A DNA stretch of 64,000 nt from NCBI RefSeq assembly GCF_001306415.1, contig NZ_LDJX01000003.1, positions 310,001 through 374,000 on the forward strand, given 5' to 3'. The notes under the pieces were generated by a model. That model worked only from the letters and a program-made list of their open reading frames with translations. It had not been told where the DNA came from and ran no database searches. Source of the DNA: Croceitalea dokdonensis DOKDO 023. GTDB lineage: Bacteria; Bacteroidota; Bacteroidia; Flavobacteriales; Flavobacteriaceae. Shown piece by piece: positions 53,354 to 62,446 of the stretch. The stretch's first letter is position 1; the number at the start of each line of letters is the position of its first letter. Made by a program: the position numbers and the translations under genes.

Positions 53354-53968
53354 ATGAGCAAACACTTCACTTTTGATGATATTATGCAACTGCCCAGCCG
53401 TTATCGGGGCAATTTAATGAACAAGGTGTCTGGTTTTAAGCCGGCAAACCTAATCGGTACAAAATCAAAAGTAGGACAGACCAATTTGGCCGTTTTTAAT
53501 AGTGTGATGCACATTGGTGCCAATCCACCTTATCTAGGCTTTATTTTAAGACCCACTACGGTGGAGCGTCATACCTATGAAAATATAAAAGAGACAGGAG
53601 TTTATACCATCAATCAAATCACTACAAAAATTCATCAACAAGCGCATAAAACCTCCGCAAAGTATGGTCGGGATGTTTCGGAATTTGATGCTGTGGGATT
53701 GACCGAATTTTATCAAAAAGAATTTCACGCTCCTTTTGTGGAGGAAAGCCGTATTAAAATAGGACTTTCCTTTCAAGAAGAGCATTTGATGCAATGCAAC
53801 GGAACCCGCCTAGTGATTGGTAAAGTAGAGCATCTGATTCTACCTGAAGAAGCGATTTTAGAGGATGGTGATGTGGTGTTGGAAGATTTGGATACCGCTG
53901 CTGTCGCTGGATTGTACAATTACTACAAGCCAGAGCATTTGGGAAAGTATGGGTATGAGAAGCCTTGA
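53354..53968 (+). CDS. Flavin reductase-like (flavoredoxin) protein
   Basis: 204 residues with the split-barrel FMN-binding fold: K-V-S-G-F-K-P-A-N-L-I-G-T, N-L-A-V-F-N-S-V-M-H-I-G-A-N-P-P, I-L-R-P-T-T-V-E-R-H-T-Y and the C-terminal Y-N-Y-Y-K-P. The family binds FMN noncovalently and reduces or transfers flavin. Stand-alone; no oxygenase partner is adjacent. The substrate is unknown. Confidence 0.85.
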   Translation: MSKHFTFDDIMQLPSRYRGNLMNKVSGFKPANLIGTKSKVGQTNLAVFNSVMHIGANPPYLGFILRPTTVERHTYENIKETGVYTINQITTKIHQQAHKTSAKYGRDVSEFDAVGLTEFYQKEFHAPFVEESRIKIGLSFQEEHLMQCNGTRLVIGKVEHLILPEEAILEDGDVVLEDLDTAAVAGLYNYYKPEHLGKYGYEKP

Positions 53969-54005
53969 TATTTAGAGCTGCTTACCGTAGTTTTAACATT
54001 AAAAC

Positions 54006-55328
54006 TTACCAATCAAAAAACGAAGCAAGACTTTCTTCACTCAAGGATTGTACATATTCATAAGCAAATTTAACATTCCAATATAGCGGTCCACTAACAC
54101 TTTCTTCCTCCCTATTTCCGGAAGGTACTCTTGATGTAATTTGGTTTAAATGGTCCATAGCTCCTTTTAGACCTAATAACAAATTAGTTTTGTTTTGGGT
54201 TTCAGGAAGTTCTAGAGCATTGATTTTTGACTTGTCCTGGTAATCCCATTCCTTGAGCCGAATTTTTATCTCGCTAGATTCTCTATCTGTTGTGGCCAAG
54301 CAAAATATCTCTGGTTTCCCATTTCTATAAATATATCTTCCAAAACCGCAAATAGCTATTTTTTTAATGTCCTTTTCTTCGATGTTTGATTCTTCACGCA
54401 GCTCCCTTTTGGCTTGTTCCAAACAATAATCAGTGAATAATTGTCCAGATGTAGGGCGCACAAAGTCAAAAGAACCAGAGCCTGATGGCGCCCATCTTTT
54501 CTTGTTCTCGTTGGTGCCTTTGCCCTGCATTAAAAAAACTATTTTCTTATCACCCGTAACTAAGAGTGTACTGGCCCCAAGTTGGTTAGATAATTTAGAT
54601 TCGTTTAGAGGTAAAACCTCATTGTTTTGTGGGTTTAAAAACTCATCCCGAAGGTTTAAGATTACATGTCGGTTTTGTACCAATTTATAATTGGCCAGTG
54701 AGTTGGAAAGCCTATCCCTGTAGTAAGACGTTTTTTGCACGTTGATGGATTTGGTAGACCGTAATAAACTTTCTGTAAGCTCTTGCGTTAGCCTAACTTT
54801 TGTTTGGTCAAACGTTTCTGAGCTAAAATCGGGCATTTTTCTGAACAGATAGATGAGATTTTTTCTGGCCACTGGATGAATGTCAAAAGAATCTTCTTGC
54901 AATACAATGGTATTTTTGGCATCGTTCAACAAGAGGTTTACTTTTGGATTGTAGATGATGGCCTGAGTGTTTTTTTGGTAGTCAATTTCAAATTCATCCA
55001 GTTGAAAATCTATTGGCAAAACAAGGTCATCAGTACTGATTTTTGGATTTGGGGTAAGGTGTAAATCTAATCGATAGCTAAAGAATAACTTTAGAAAGGA
55101 AATAAATGCACCGATGAGCCCCACTAAAAATGGCAGTACTTCTTTTCCAACGGCAATCATGGTCACCTCTTGGTTTTTTATTACCTCAAAAAGCTCAAGA
55201 ATAGAAACGATGGTCAATGCTATGAACACAACAAAGCTGATGACCTCAGAACGTAACCATTTCATCCGGTCTAACATTCCACGAAGCTTTTTTACGCTGA
55301 CCAAAATAAAATAGAATCCTTTGTTCAT
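54006..55328 (-). CDS. Membrane-anchored Nudix-like protein
   Basis: 440 residues. Two membrane helices (about 28-48 and 62-84) near the N-terminus, then a domain of about 150 residues with no recognised match, then a Nudix-like region (about 250-400) whose box reads R-E-L-R-E-E-S near residues 308-314. The box is degenerate: the conserved glycine is Ser and the upstream Glu is Asp, though the core E residues remain. Nudix enzymes cleave nucleoside diphosphates linked to other groups. The protein probably faces the cytoplasm. Role unknown; isolated between a flavin reductase and mfd. Confidence 0.72.
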   Translation of the reverse strand: MNKGFYFILVSVKKLRGMLDRMKWLRSEVISFVVFIALTIVSILELFEVIKNQEVTMIAVGKEVLPFLVGLIGAFISFLKLFFSYRLDLHLTPNPKISTDDLVLPIDFQLDEFEIDYQKNTQAIIYNPKVNLLLNDAKNTIVLQEDSFDIHPVARKNLIYLFRKMPDFSSETFDQTKVRLTQELTESLLRSTKSINVQKTSYYRDRLSNSLANYKLVQNRHVILNLRDEFLNPQNNEVLPLNESKLSNQLGASTLLVTGDKKIVFLMQGKGTNENKKRWAPSGSGSFDFVRPTSGQLFTDYCLEQAKRELREESNIEEKDIKKIAICGFGRYIYRNGKPEIFCLATTDRESSEIKIRLKEWDYQDKSKINALELPETQNKTNLLLGLKGAMDHLNQITSRVPSGNREEESVSGPLYWNVKFAYEYVQSLSEESLASFFDW

Positions 55329-55621
55329 GGAATTAGACTTTAAATACGCTATAGCTGCTTGTAAGCAATCGTCAAGTGGAAATCAAAAGTACATTTAATA
55401 TTAGGATCAACTTACTACATGCTCTAACAATTTGGGAAATATGGCTTAAAAAAAGGCTTTAATTCTTAGAACTATTTGCGCGGGTCTAACCGTATTCCTA
55501 ATCCGTGGTCAATCTGTTTTTAAGACATTAGCTCTCCTACCTTTAAAGTAGGGGAATGTATTCCTTTTTGTAGTAAACGAGGGAAGTGTAGGTTGGCTAT
55601 GTGCAGTATGCTTTGGGCCTG
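55329..55621. other. Gene-free stretch between the Nudix-like gene and mfd
   Basis: About 290 bases. A short hairpin CCTAC-ctttaaa-GTAGG lies near 55537 and might help end the mfd transcript; otherwise I see no gene, no -7 box and no repeat. Confidence 0.4.
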
Positions 55622-58600
55622 TTAATTTTTAGCAAAAGGAGCTAACGCCTTTAACGCCTTCTCCACACTAGTAACCCCATCTAAAACCAACAACAATCGT
55701 AATCCGTTTCGGGTCTGTTTTTCTTTAAGTTGGCAGTGATGTGGATGGCTTTGTACATACTGCAGCACCTTGGTAAAGGCAGGTGTTTGGTAAAAAGGCG
55801 ATTGCTGGTCGGCCAAGAAGTAGCCTATAAACTTGTTCTTTTTGAGAATCACTTTTTCCAATCCAATACTATTCGCCGCCCATTTAATACGAACGGAGTT
55901 GAAGAGGTCCACGGCCTGCGTGGGCAGTTCCCCAAAACGGTCTACAAGTTCAGCTTCAAATTGTTGTAATCCCGCTTCATCTTCCACGGCATTGAGTTGG
56001 GTGTATAAATTGAGTCGCTCTGTGATATTATTGATATAATCATCTGGGAAGAGCAGTTCAAAATCGGTATCCAATTGCGTTTCCTTTACAAAGACTTTTG
56101 GTTTGTCGCCTTCCACTTCTTCATAAAGTTCCTTAAACTCGTTCTCTTTGAGTTCTTCAATAGCTTCGGCCAAGATTTTCTGGTAGGTTTCAAAACCAAT
56201 TTCATTGATAAATCCACTTTGCTCGCCACCTAACAAATCCCCAGCACCACGAATTTCCAAATCTTTCATGGCAATATTAAATCCGCTACCCAATTCTGTA
56301 AATTGCTCTAGCGCTTCAATGCGTTTACGGGCATCTGTCGTCATCACCTCATAGGGTGGCGTGATAAAATAGCAAAAGGCCTTTTTGTTGCTTCGCCCAA
56401 CGCGACCACGCATTTGGTGTAAATCGCTCAAGCCAAAATTATTGGCATTGTGGATGAAAATGGTGTTCGCATTGGTGACGTCCAATCCACTTTCCACAAT
56501 AGTGGTGGAGACCAAAACATCAAACTCCCCATTCATAAAAGAGAGCATTAGGCTTTCCAGTTTCTTTCCGTCCATTTGGCCATGGCCAATACCCACTTTG
56601 GCATCAGGCACAAGACGTTGGATCATACCGGCAACCTCTTTAATATTTTCAATACGGTTGTGGATGAAGAACACCTGTCCCCCACGTTGAATCTCATAGG
56701 AAACCGCATCACGAATAATTTCTTCATTAAACCGAATCACGCGGCTTTCAATTGGGTAGCGGTTGGGAGGCGGTGTAGTGATTACCGATAAATCTCGTGC
56801 AGCCATCAGACTAAATTGTAAGGTCCTCGGAATAGGGGTAGCTGTTAAGGTCAATACATCCACATTCTCCTTAATGGACTTCAATTTATCTTTAACGGCC
56901 ACACCAAATTTTTGCTCCTCATCAACAATCAACAAGCCTAAATCCTTGAATTTTACGTTTTTGTTCACGAGTTGATGGGTGCCTATAATGATGTCCACTT
57001 TGCCCTCTGCAAGGCGGTCCAAGGTTTCCCGTTTTTCTTTGGACGTCCTAAAACGGTTGAGGTAGTCCACCGTTACCGGCATATCCTTTAAGCGCTCGGA
57101 AAAGGTGCGGTGGTGCTGAAAGGCCAAAATGGTCGTAGGCACCAAAACGGCAACTTGTTTGCCATTATCCACGGCTTTAAAGGCCGCACGAATGGCAACC
57201 TCGGTTTTTCCAAAACCTACATCGCCACAGATAAGACGGTCCATGGGCCTTTCGCTCTCCATGTCCTTTTTAACGTCTGCGGTGGATGTTTCCTGGTCTG
57301 GGGTGTCCTCATAAATAAAAGAGGCTTCCAGTTCGTGCTGTAAATAGCTATCGGGCGCATACTGAAAACCTTTTTCGAGCCGTCGCTTTGCGTAGATTTT
57401 AATAAGATCAAAAGCAATTTTTTTGACACGGCTTTTGGTTTTGTCCTTTACCTTCTTCCAAGCTCCAGAACCAAGTTTATAGATTTTTGGTGGCGCGCCA
57501 TCTTTACCATTAAACTTTGATATTTTATGTAGGGAATGAATGCTGACATAGAGAATGTCCCGTTCGCCGTACATTAATTTTATGGCCTCTTGTTTTTTGC
57601 CTTCGACATCTATTTTTTGTAGTCCGCCAAACTTGCCAATACCGTGGTCTATATGGGTAACATAATCCCCAATTTCCAATTTATTGAGTTCGTTAAGGGT
57701 AATCGCCTGCTTTTTGGCATAGCCATTTTTCAAATGGAATTTATGATAGCGTTCAAAGATTTGATGGTCCGTGTAGCAGACCAATTTTAAATCTGGTGCT
57801 ACAAATCCTTGATAGATTGGAAAAACTAAAGTTTTATAATGAACTTCCTTGGCAACATCATCAAAAATATCATGAAAACGTTTGGCCTGCTGTTCTGTAG
57901 AACAGAAGATATAGTTGCTAAAACCAGCAGCATGATTCTCGTTGAGGTTTTCAATCAATAAATCAAACTTTTTATTGAATGAAGGTTGTGGTTTGGTATC
58001 AAATGTCACCCTGAGCGCAGTCGAAGGGTCATGTGGCGCATTGCCAAGCTCAACCAAGCAAAATTGTTGAAGTTGCTCTTTAAAACGGGCGGAATTTAAA
58101 AACAGTTCTTCAGGTTGAGTGTGTTTGATATCCTCACTTAGTTTGTCAAAGTTCTCTTCCGCCTTTGCAAAATTGGTATCAAGTCGGTCATAGACCAAAT
58201 CCAGATTTTTGGTAAATATGACTGTATTTGAGGCGATATATTTTAAGAAACTCTCACGAGTTTCATGTACCAACTTATTGGCAACATTAGGTATGATGGT
58301 GATTTTCTTGACTTTCTCTGTGGATAATTGGGTTTCCACATCAAAGGTGCGAATGCTATCGACTTCATCACCAAAGAATTCGATACGATACGGTTCATCA
58401 TGGGAAAAGGAAAAGACATCAACAATACCACCACGAACTGAAAACTCTCCAGGTTCTGTAACAAAATCTACACGCTTAAACTGGTACTCAAAGAGCACTT
58501 CATTTAGAAAATCCAATGATAGCGTATCTTCCAGTTTTATTTTGAGGGTATTTTTATCCAGTTCTTTTCGGGTAACTACTTTTTCAAAAAGTGCATCAGG

Positions 58601-58993
58601 ATAAGTAACTACAACAGCTGGTTTTCTGCGAGAATTTATACGATTCAATACCTCGGCACGTAACAAAACATTGGCGTTATCGGTTTCTTCTATTTGGTAA
58701 GGCCGTCGGAAACTCCCTGGGTAAAACAGCACATTTTGCTGTCCTATGAGCTGCTCCAGGTCGTTGAGGTAATAGGCAGCTTCCTCTTTGTCAGTGAGCA
58801 GCACCAAAAATGGTCGTTCACACTCTTGGAACGCATCGGAAATTACAAAGGACAACGATGAGCCAGAAAGTCCTTTTAAGGTGATATAGGGAGGTTCATT
58901 TGTATGCTTTCCCTGTTTTTGGGCAATAGCTTCCCGCAATTTCCCGAGGTTGGGAGATTGTTTAAAAACTTCTTCAATTATGGCTTTGGGCAA
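55622..58993 (-). CDS. mfd: Transcription-repair coupling factor Mfd
   Basis: 1123 residues. Removes RNA polymerase stalled at damage and recruits UvrA. UvrB-like N-terminal region, RNA-polymerase-interacting CarD-like domain (EIGDYVTHIDHGIGKFGGL), then a RecG-like helicase with Walker A (LICGDVGFGKTEVAIRAA), DEEQ in motif II (LLIVDEEQKFG), and QMRGRVGRSNKKAF; the TRCF C-domain closes it. In the N-terminal part a short insertion (N-A-P-H-D-P-S-T-A-L-R-V-T) is encoded by a palindromic repeat at 58004-58036. It follows pdeM on the same strand but 54 bases apart. Confidence 0.96.
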   Translation of the reverse strand: MPKAIIEEVFKQSPNLGKLREAIAQKQGKHTNEPPYITLKGLSGSSLSFVISDAFQECERPFLVLLTDKEEAAYYLNDLEQLIGQQNVLFYPGSFRRPYQIEETDNANVLLRAEVLNRINSRRKPAVVVTYPDALFEKVVTRKELDKNTLKIKLEDTLSLDFLNEVLFEYQFKRVDFVTEPGEFSVRGGIVDVFSFSHDEPYRIEFFGDEVDSIRTFDVETQLSTEKVKKITIIPNVANKLVHETRESFLKYIASNTVIFTKNLDLVYDRLDTNFAKAEENFDKLSEDIKHTQPEELFLNSARFKEQLQQFCLVELGNAPHDPSTALRVTFDTKPQPSFNKKFDLLIENLNENHAAGFSNYIFCSTEQQAKRFHDIFDDVAKEVHYKTLVFPIYQGFVAPDLKLVCYTDHQIFERYHKFHLKNGYAKKQAITLNELNKLEIGDYVTHIDHGIGKFGGLQKIDVEGKKQEAIKLMYGERDILYVSIHSLHKISKFNGKDGAPPKIYKLGSGAWKKVKDKTKSRVKKIAFDLIKIYAKRRLEKGFQYAPDSYLQHELEASFIYEDTPDQETSTADVKKDMESERPMDRLICGDVGFGKTEVAIRAAFKAVDNGKQVAVLVPTTILAFQHHRTFSERLKDMPVTVDYLNRFRTSKEKRETLDRLAEGKVDIIIGTHQLVNKNVKFKDLGLLIVDEEQKFGVAVKDKLKSIKENVDVLTLTATPIPRTLQFSLMAARDLSVITTPPPNRYPIESRVIRFNEEIIRDAVSYEIQRGGQVFFIHNRIENIKEVAGMIQRLVPDAKVGIGHGQMDGKKLESLMLSFMNGEFDVLVSTTIVESGLDVTNANTIFIHNANNFGLSDLHQMRGRVGRSNKKAFCYFITPPYEVMTTDARKRIEALEQFTELGSGFNIAMKDLEIRGAGDLLGGEQSGFINEIGFETYQKILAEAIEELKENEFKELYEEVEGDKPKVFVKETQLDTDFELLFPDDYINNITERLNLYTQLNAVEDEAGLQQFEAELVDRFGELPTQAVDLFNSVRIKWAANSIGLEKVILKKNKFIGYFLADQQSPFYQTPAFTKVLQYVQSHPHHCQLKEKQTRNGLRLLLVLDGVTSVEKALKALAPFAKN
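58004..58036. repeat. Palindromic repeat copy inside mfd
   Basis: TGTCACCCTGAGCGCAGTCG continues with AAGGGTCATG. Read in frame on the minus strand it gives D-P-S-T-A-L-R-V-T, a peptide that typically marks this repeat. It lies in an otherwise variable part of the UvrB-like domain. Confidence 0.65.
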
Positions 58994-59047
58994 GCTTAAA
59001 TTTTTGCTGCAAAGATATACTGTAGTGCCGTACGTGGCAATGGATGT

Positions 59048-59674
59048 TTAAATTTTTACAACTTGGTCCTCTACAAGAACAAACACTTCATCCATTTTGC
59101 TGGGTTCCAATGCAAAAGTTCCTGTAAACTCACCAAATGCGGGTAAAATCAATTGGCTTGGCTTTTTAAAAAAGCAGGGGAGTTTAAGGCGTTGTCGCCC
59201 TGAGCCGTGAAGCCTTACCGCGGGATGGATATGGCCACAGAAATTAAAAAAACCTTTGCGTTCCATCGGATGGTGAGACAACAAGAAACCATCAATTTCC
59301 AGTTCTTGAATAATCTCAATATCCAAAACTTCAAATTTTTCAGGGGCGATAATATCGTGGTTGCCCGCAACCAAGACTATTTCTGAGGGTGTTTTTGAAA
59401 CCCAATTTTCAAACAACTGCCACTCCTTGTTTAGGGAAGAGTGAAATAAATCACCCAAAAAACAAACCTGAAACGGTTGAAAATGATGGACAATCTCATC
59501 TAGCAAAATGAAATTTTTATGAATTGCTTTTTGCGGCACTGCTGCACCGAATTTTCTAAAATGAGCCACCTTTCCTAAATGGACATCACTTATTAAAAGC
59601 ATTGATTTTTCAACCCAAAAAATGCCACCATGAGGGTGGAGCATAAATTCTTGATGGTTGATGTGGATGGTCAA
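59048..59674 (-). CDS. pdeM: Ligase-associated metallophosphoesterase PdeM
   Basis: 208 residues if started at the TTG at 59674; longer reading frames upstream run into a repeat (see 59717-59838) and are not homologous. Metal-binding motifs are in place: L-L-I-S-D-V-H-L-G-K, F-L-G-D-L-F-H-S, V-A-G-N-H-D and F-C-G-H-I-H-P. Enzymes of this family act on nucleic acids in the ligase-associated repair cluster. It lies downstream of the helicase and ligase genes on the same strand, separated by repeats. An ATG at 59644 is an alternative start. Confidence 0.85.
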   Translation of the reverse strand: MTIHINHQEFMLHPHGGIFWVEKSMLLISDVHLGKVAHFRKFGAAVPQKAIHKNFILLDEIVHHFQPFQVCFLGDLFHSSLNKEWQLFENWVSKTPSEIVLVAGNHDIIAPEKFEVLDIEIIQELEIDGFLLSHHPMERKGFFNFCGHIHPAVRLHGSGRQRLKLPCFFKKPSQLILPAFGEFTGTFALEPSKMDEVFVLVEDQVVKI

Positions 59675-59716
59675 GCGCGACTTGTTTTTGAATTGGCAAA
59701 GATACGTTTTGGTTTT

Positions 59717-59838
59717 GTCATTCTGACGATAGGAACTAGCCTGTCGGCAGGTAGGGAATCCCACGAACTGTAATGCTGAAAACTAGCTAAGGATACTTGA
59801 GTTTATTCCTGTGGGATGCTTCGTTCCTCAGCAAGACA
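59717..59838. repeat. Inverted repeat element overlapping the apparent 5' end of pdeM
   Basis: The left arm (GTCATTCTGACGATAGGAA ... GAATCCCAC) matches the reverse complement of the right arm (GTCTTGCTGAGGAACGAAGC ... ATCCCACAGGAA). The spacer includes a GCCTGTCGGCAGG hairpin. In translation it yields F-P-T-C-R-Q-A-S-S-Y-R-Q-N-D-K, a known product of such repeats. Confidence 0.6.
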
Positions 59839-59907
59839 TTAATTGAATTTTCTAATTTCCAATGCCTTATAGTAAATTGTTAAAGTCTTTAGTCCATGAA
59901 TAAAAAT

Positions 59908-59931
59908 TCCCCCTTTGGGGGCTAGGGGGCT
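59908..59931. repeat. CCCC-AAA-GGGG element downstream of the helicase gene
   Basis: CCCCCTTTGGGGG followed by CTAGGGGGC. On the minus strand it follows the helicase stop directly and may serve as its terminator. It belongs to the same family as the elements at 60647, 62391 and 62467. Confidence 0.55.
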
Positions 59932-59932
59932 T

Positions 59933-62446
59933 TTATTTCATCAAAACCTTAGTCATTCTCTTAATTCGGTCTGCTAATTTTTCACTCGATAGTTTTTCGC
60001 GTAATCTATCGGTAATGATGGGAAAAGAAAATGGCGTGGGCTTGGTACATTGTTTCCAAACAATCTCTTGTTTTGCAATACGTTCCAGTGCCATACGCAA
60101 TCGGCCTTCTTCTAATTGATGTTCAAAAGTTTCCGTAAAGGCCTGTTGATAAAGAAGGTTGTCCGCTTCAAAATCCTTAAAAACGTCGAACAGCAATTGA
60201 GAGCTGCTTTGTAAGTGTTTCATCTTGATGCCCTTATCAGGATAGCCAGTAAACACCATACCACTAATGACCGCAATATCCCTAAACTTACGCCTTGCCA
60301 TTTCGTTACTGTTTAGGCTCTTTTGAAGATCGGAGCGCATATAATCCACAGTGAACAGATTGTTGTCCAAAACTTCTTGAATGTCAATGGGCTTATCAGA
60401 AAGCAGTTCAAATCCGTAATCGTTATAGGCTAGAGAACAGGTGATGGGGGTAAGCAAACTAATACGATAGGCCAATAAACTGCTCATGGCCTCATGCACT
60501 CCACGACCTTCAAAGGGATAAAACAAATGATGGTACCCATCCCTGGTCTTAAAAGTTTCTATTAAGAACTCATCTGGCTTGGGGACCTTACTCTCTTCCC
60601 GTTGTTTGTCGAACATGGGTTTCAACGCTCTGATTTCTTCACTTTGCTCCCCTCCTTTGGAGGGGTTGGGGGAGGCTGCCGTATACAATTCTTGTCTTAA
60701 GAGTTCCGACATTTGCGCCGAAAAGCTAAGTCTACCACCCATCCAACTGGGCACTTTATTGGTGCGTTTGTTTGAATTGCGAACATGGGCTTGCATGCCT
60801 TTTATTCTTATGAATTCTAAATTTCGACCAGCAAAAGTAAATACATCACCAGGGGCCAACTTTGAAATGAAAAACTCTTCAATAGAACCTATGTATCCCC
60901 CCTTCTGATAGCGAACTTGAATGGAGGCATCGCCAACAATAGTACCAATCTGAAACCTGTGGCGCATGGCAATCCCCCTATTGTTAACCTTGAATTTTCC
61001 ATCCTCTTCCACTTCTACTTTTTGGTATTCATCATAGGTTTTTAGGCTTTGACTGCCCATTACCAAAAAATTCAGAAGCCATTGCCAGTGGTCTTCGGTA
61101 ATGGCCTGATAACAAAAGGTCTGTTTCACCTCCCTGAAAATTTCGTTAGGATAAAACCCATCGGAAACTGCCAAAGTGGTGAGATATTGCAGCAACACAT
61201 CAAAGCTGTTCAAGTATGGAATTCTATCTTCAACAGCAGCGTTTTGGACGGCTTTTTGCATGGCCGAGGCCTCAATCAGTTCCATGGCATGCGTAGGTAA
61301 AAAATGAATCACACTTTCCTTGCCGGGTTGATGACCACTTCGGCCCGCCCGTTGCAGAAAACGTGCCACTCCTTTGGGTCCGCCTATTTGGACAACCGTT
61401 TCTACAGGGGCAAAATCTACCCCTAAATCCAAACTAGAAGTACACACCACTGCTTTTAAACTTTCATTGCGGATGGCCTGTTCTACCCAAAGTCGGGTTT
61501 CCTTGTTGACACTTCCATGGTGCATGGCAAATTCGCCCGCATATTCTGGATGTTGTTCCAGTATTTTTTGAAACCAGATTTCGCATTGGCTACGGGTATT
61601 GGTAAAGAGTAGGGTGGTTTTACTGTTGTTAATGATGGGCACTACATCTTCTAAAAGTCGCAAGCCTAAATGACCCCGCCATGGAAAGGTCTCCATTTCT
61701 TTGGGGATGATGCTTTTTACCGTGATTTTTTTGTTGAGTTTGGCCCTAATTAATACCGAGTTGTCATAGGCTTTGGTTTCGGGTCCTAAAAGCACCTGTC
61801 TCGCCTGTTCTAGATTACCAATGGTTGCTGAGATTCCCCAAATGCGTAAATCTTTGGAAACAGTTTTCAATCGCGATAAGGCTAATTCCATCTGCACTCC
61901 GCGTTTGGTGCCCAAGAGTTCGTGCCATTCGTCAATCACAATAGCAGAGCAATCTTTAAATACCTTGTCATATCCTTTAGAAGAAAGCAATAACTGTAAA
62001 CTCTCTGGAGTGGTTATTAGCAAATCTGGCATTTTGTTTTTCTGCCTTGCGCGTTCTTTGGTGGAGGTATCCCCCGTTCGGACACCCACGGTCATCTGGG
62101 TTCCTAAATCTTCTGTGATTCGCTCTGCGGATTGCTTGATTTCCTGGGACAATGCGCGAAGCGGGGTAATCCAAATTGCCTTTAAACCCTTTTTGTGTTT
62201 GGTCTTGTAATCTGGATTGTTTTTGATGTAATTGAGTACAATAGGAAACCAAAGCGCATAGGTTTTTCCGCTTCCGGTTGGTGCATTCAGTAGTCCATGT
62301 TTTCCCTGTAAAAAAGCCGTCCAACTCTCTTTTTGAAACGCAAAGGGTTTCCAGCTCTGTTGCTGGAACCAGTCTTGAGCGATTTGGAAAAGCCCCTCCC
62401 TATCCTTCCCCAAAGGGGAGGGTATTGTCTTCTTTCTACTGCTCAT
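59933..62446 (-). CDS. Ligase-associated DExH-box helicase (Lhr-like)
   Basis: 837 residues. Lhr-type helicase core: LNAPTGSGKTYALWFP (Walker A), a DEWHELL box (VIDEWHELLGTKRG), and QRAGRSGHQPG in motif VI. The C-terminal half matches the Lhr-core WH and beta-barrel domains. It moves on single-stranded DNA and unwinds duplexes. Gene order with PdeM and an ATP-dependent ligase defines the bacterial ligase-associated repair cluster. Its start overlaps the ligase stop by four bases (ATGA). Residues 1-20 (TIPSPLGKDREGLF) and about 590-600 (AASPNPSKGGEQ) derive from repeat elements. Confidence 0.92.
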   Translation of the reverse strand: MSSRKKTIPSPLGKDREGLFQIAQDWFQQQSWKPFAFQKESWTAFLQGKHGLLNAPTGSGKTYALWFPIVLNYIKNNPDYKTKHKKGLKAIWITPLRALSQEIKQSAERITEDLGTQMTVGVRTGDTSTKERARQKNKMPDLLITTPESLQLLLSSKGYDKVFKDCSAIVIDEWHELLGTKRGVQMELALSRLKTVSKDLRIWGISATIGNLEQARQVLLGPETKAYDNSVLIRAKLNKKITVKSIIPKEMETFPWRGHLGLRLLEDVVPIINNSKTTLLFTNTRSQCEIWFQKILEQHPEYAGEFAMHHGSVNKETRLWVEQAIRNESLKAVVCTSSLDLGVDFAPVETVVQIGGPKGVARFLQRAGRSGHQPGKESVIHFLPTHAMELIEASAMQKAVQNAAVEDRIPYLNSFDVLLQYLTTLAVSDGFYPNEIFREVKQTFCYQAITEDHWQWLLNFLVMGSQSLKTYDEYQKVEVEEDGKFKVNNRGIAMRHRFQIGTIVGDASIQVRYQKGGYIGSIEEFFISKLAPGDVFTFAGRNLEFIRIKGMQAHVRNSNKRTNKVPSWMGGRLSFSAQMSELLRQELYTAASPNPSKGGEQSEEIRALKPMFDKQREESKVPKPDEFLIETFKTRDGYHHLFYPFEGRGVHEAMSSLLAYRISLLTPITCSLAYNDYGFELLSDKPIDIQEVLDNNLFTVDYMRSDLQKSLNSNEMARRKFRDIAVISGMVFTGYPDKGIKMKHLQSSSQLLFDVFKDFEADNLLYQQAFTETFEHQLEEGRLRMALERIAKQEIVWKQCTKPTPFSFPIITDRLREKLSSEKLADRIKRMTKVLMK
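60647..60677. repeat. CCCC-AAA-GGGG repeat inside the helicase gene
   Basis: CTCCCCTCCTTTGGAGGGG followed by TTGGGGGAGGC. In frame on the minus strand it gives A-A-S-P-N-P-S-K-G-G-E-Q. It is placed in a loop-like region of the C-terminal half. Confidence 0.7.
62391..62422. repeat. CCCC-AAA-GGGG repeat at the start of the helicase gene
   Basis: AGCCCCTCCCTATCC followed by TTCCCCAAAGGGGAGGG. It encodes the N-terminal I-P-S-P-L-G-K-D-R-E-G-L-F residues of the helicase. Confidence 0.7.

Noticed and set aside
59675-59764. N-terminal extension of pdeM beginning with a GFPTCRQ-like peptide
   Set aside because: It is encoded by a repeat element and not by family-like sequence; the TTG at 59674 gives the expected start.
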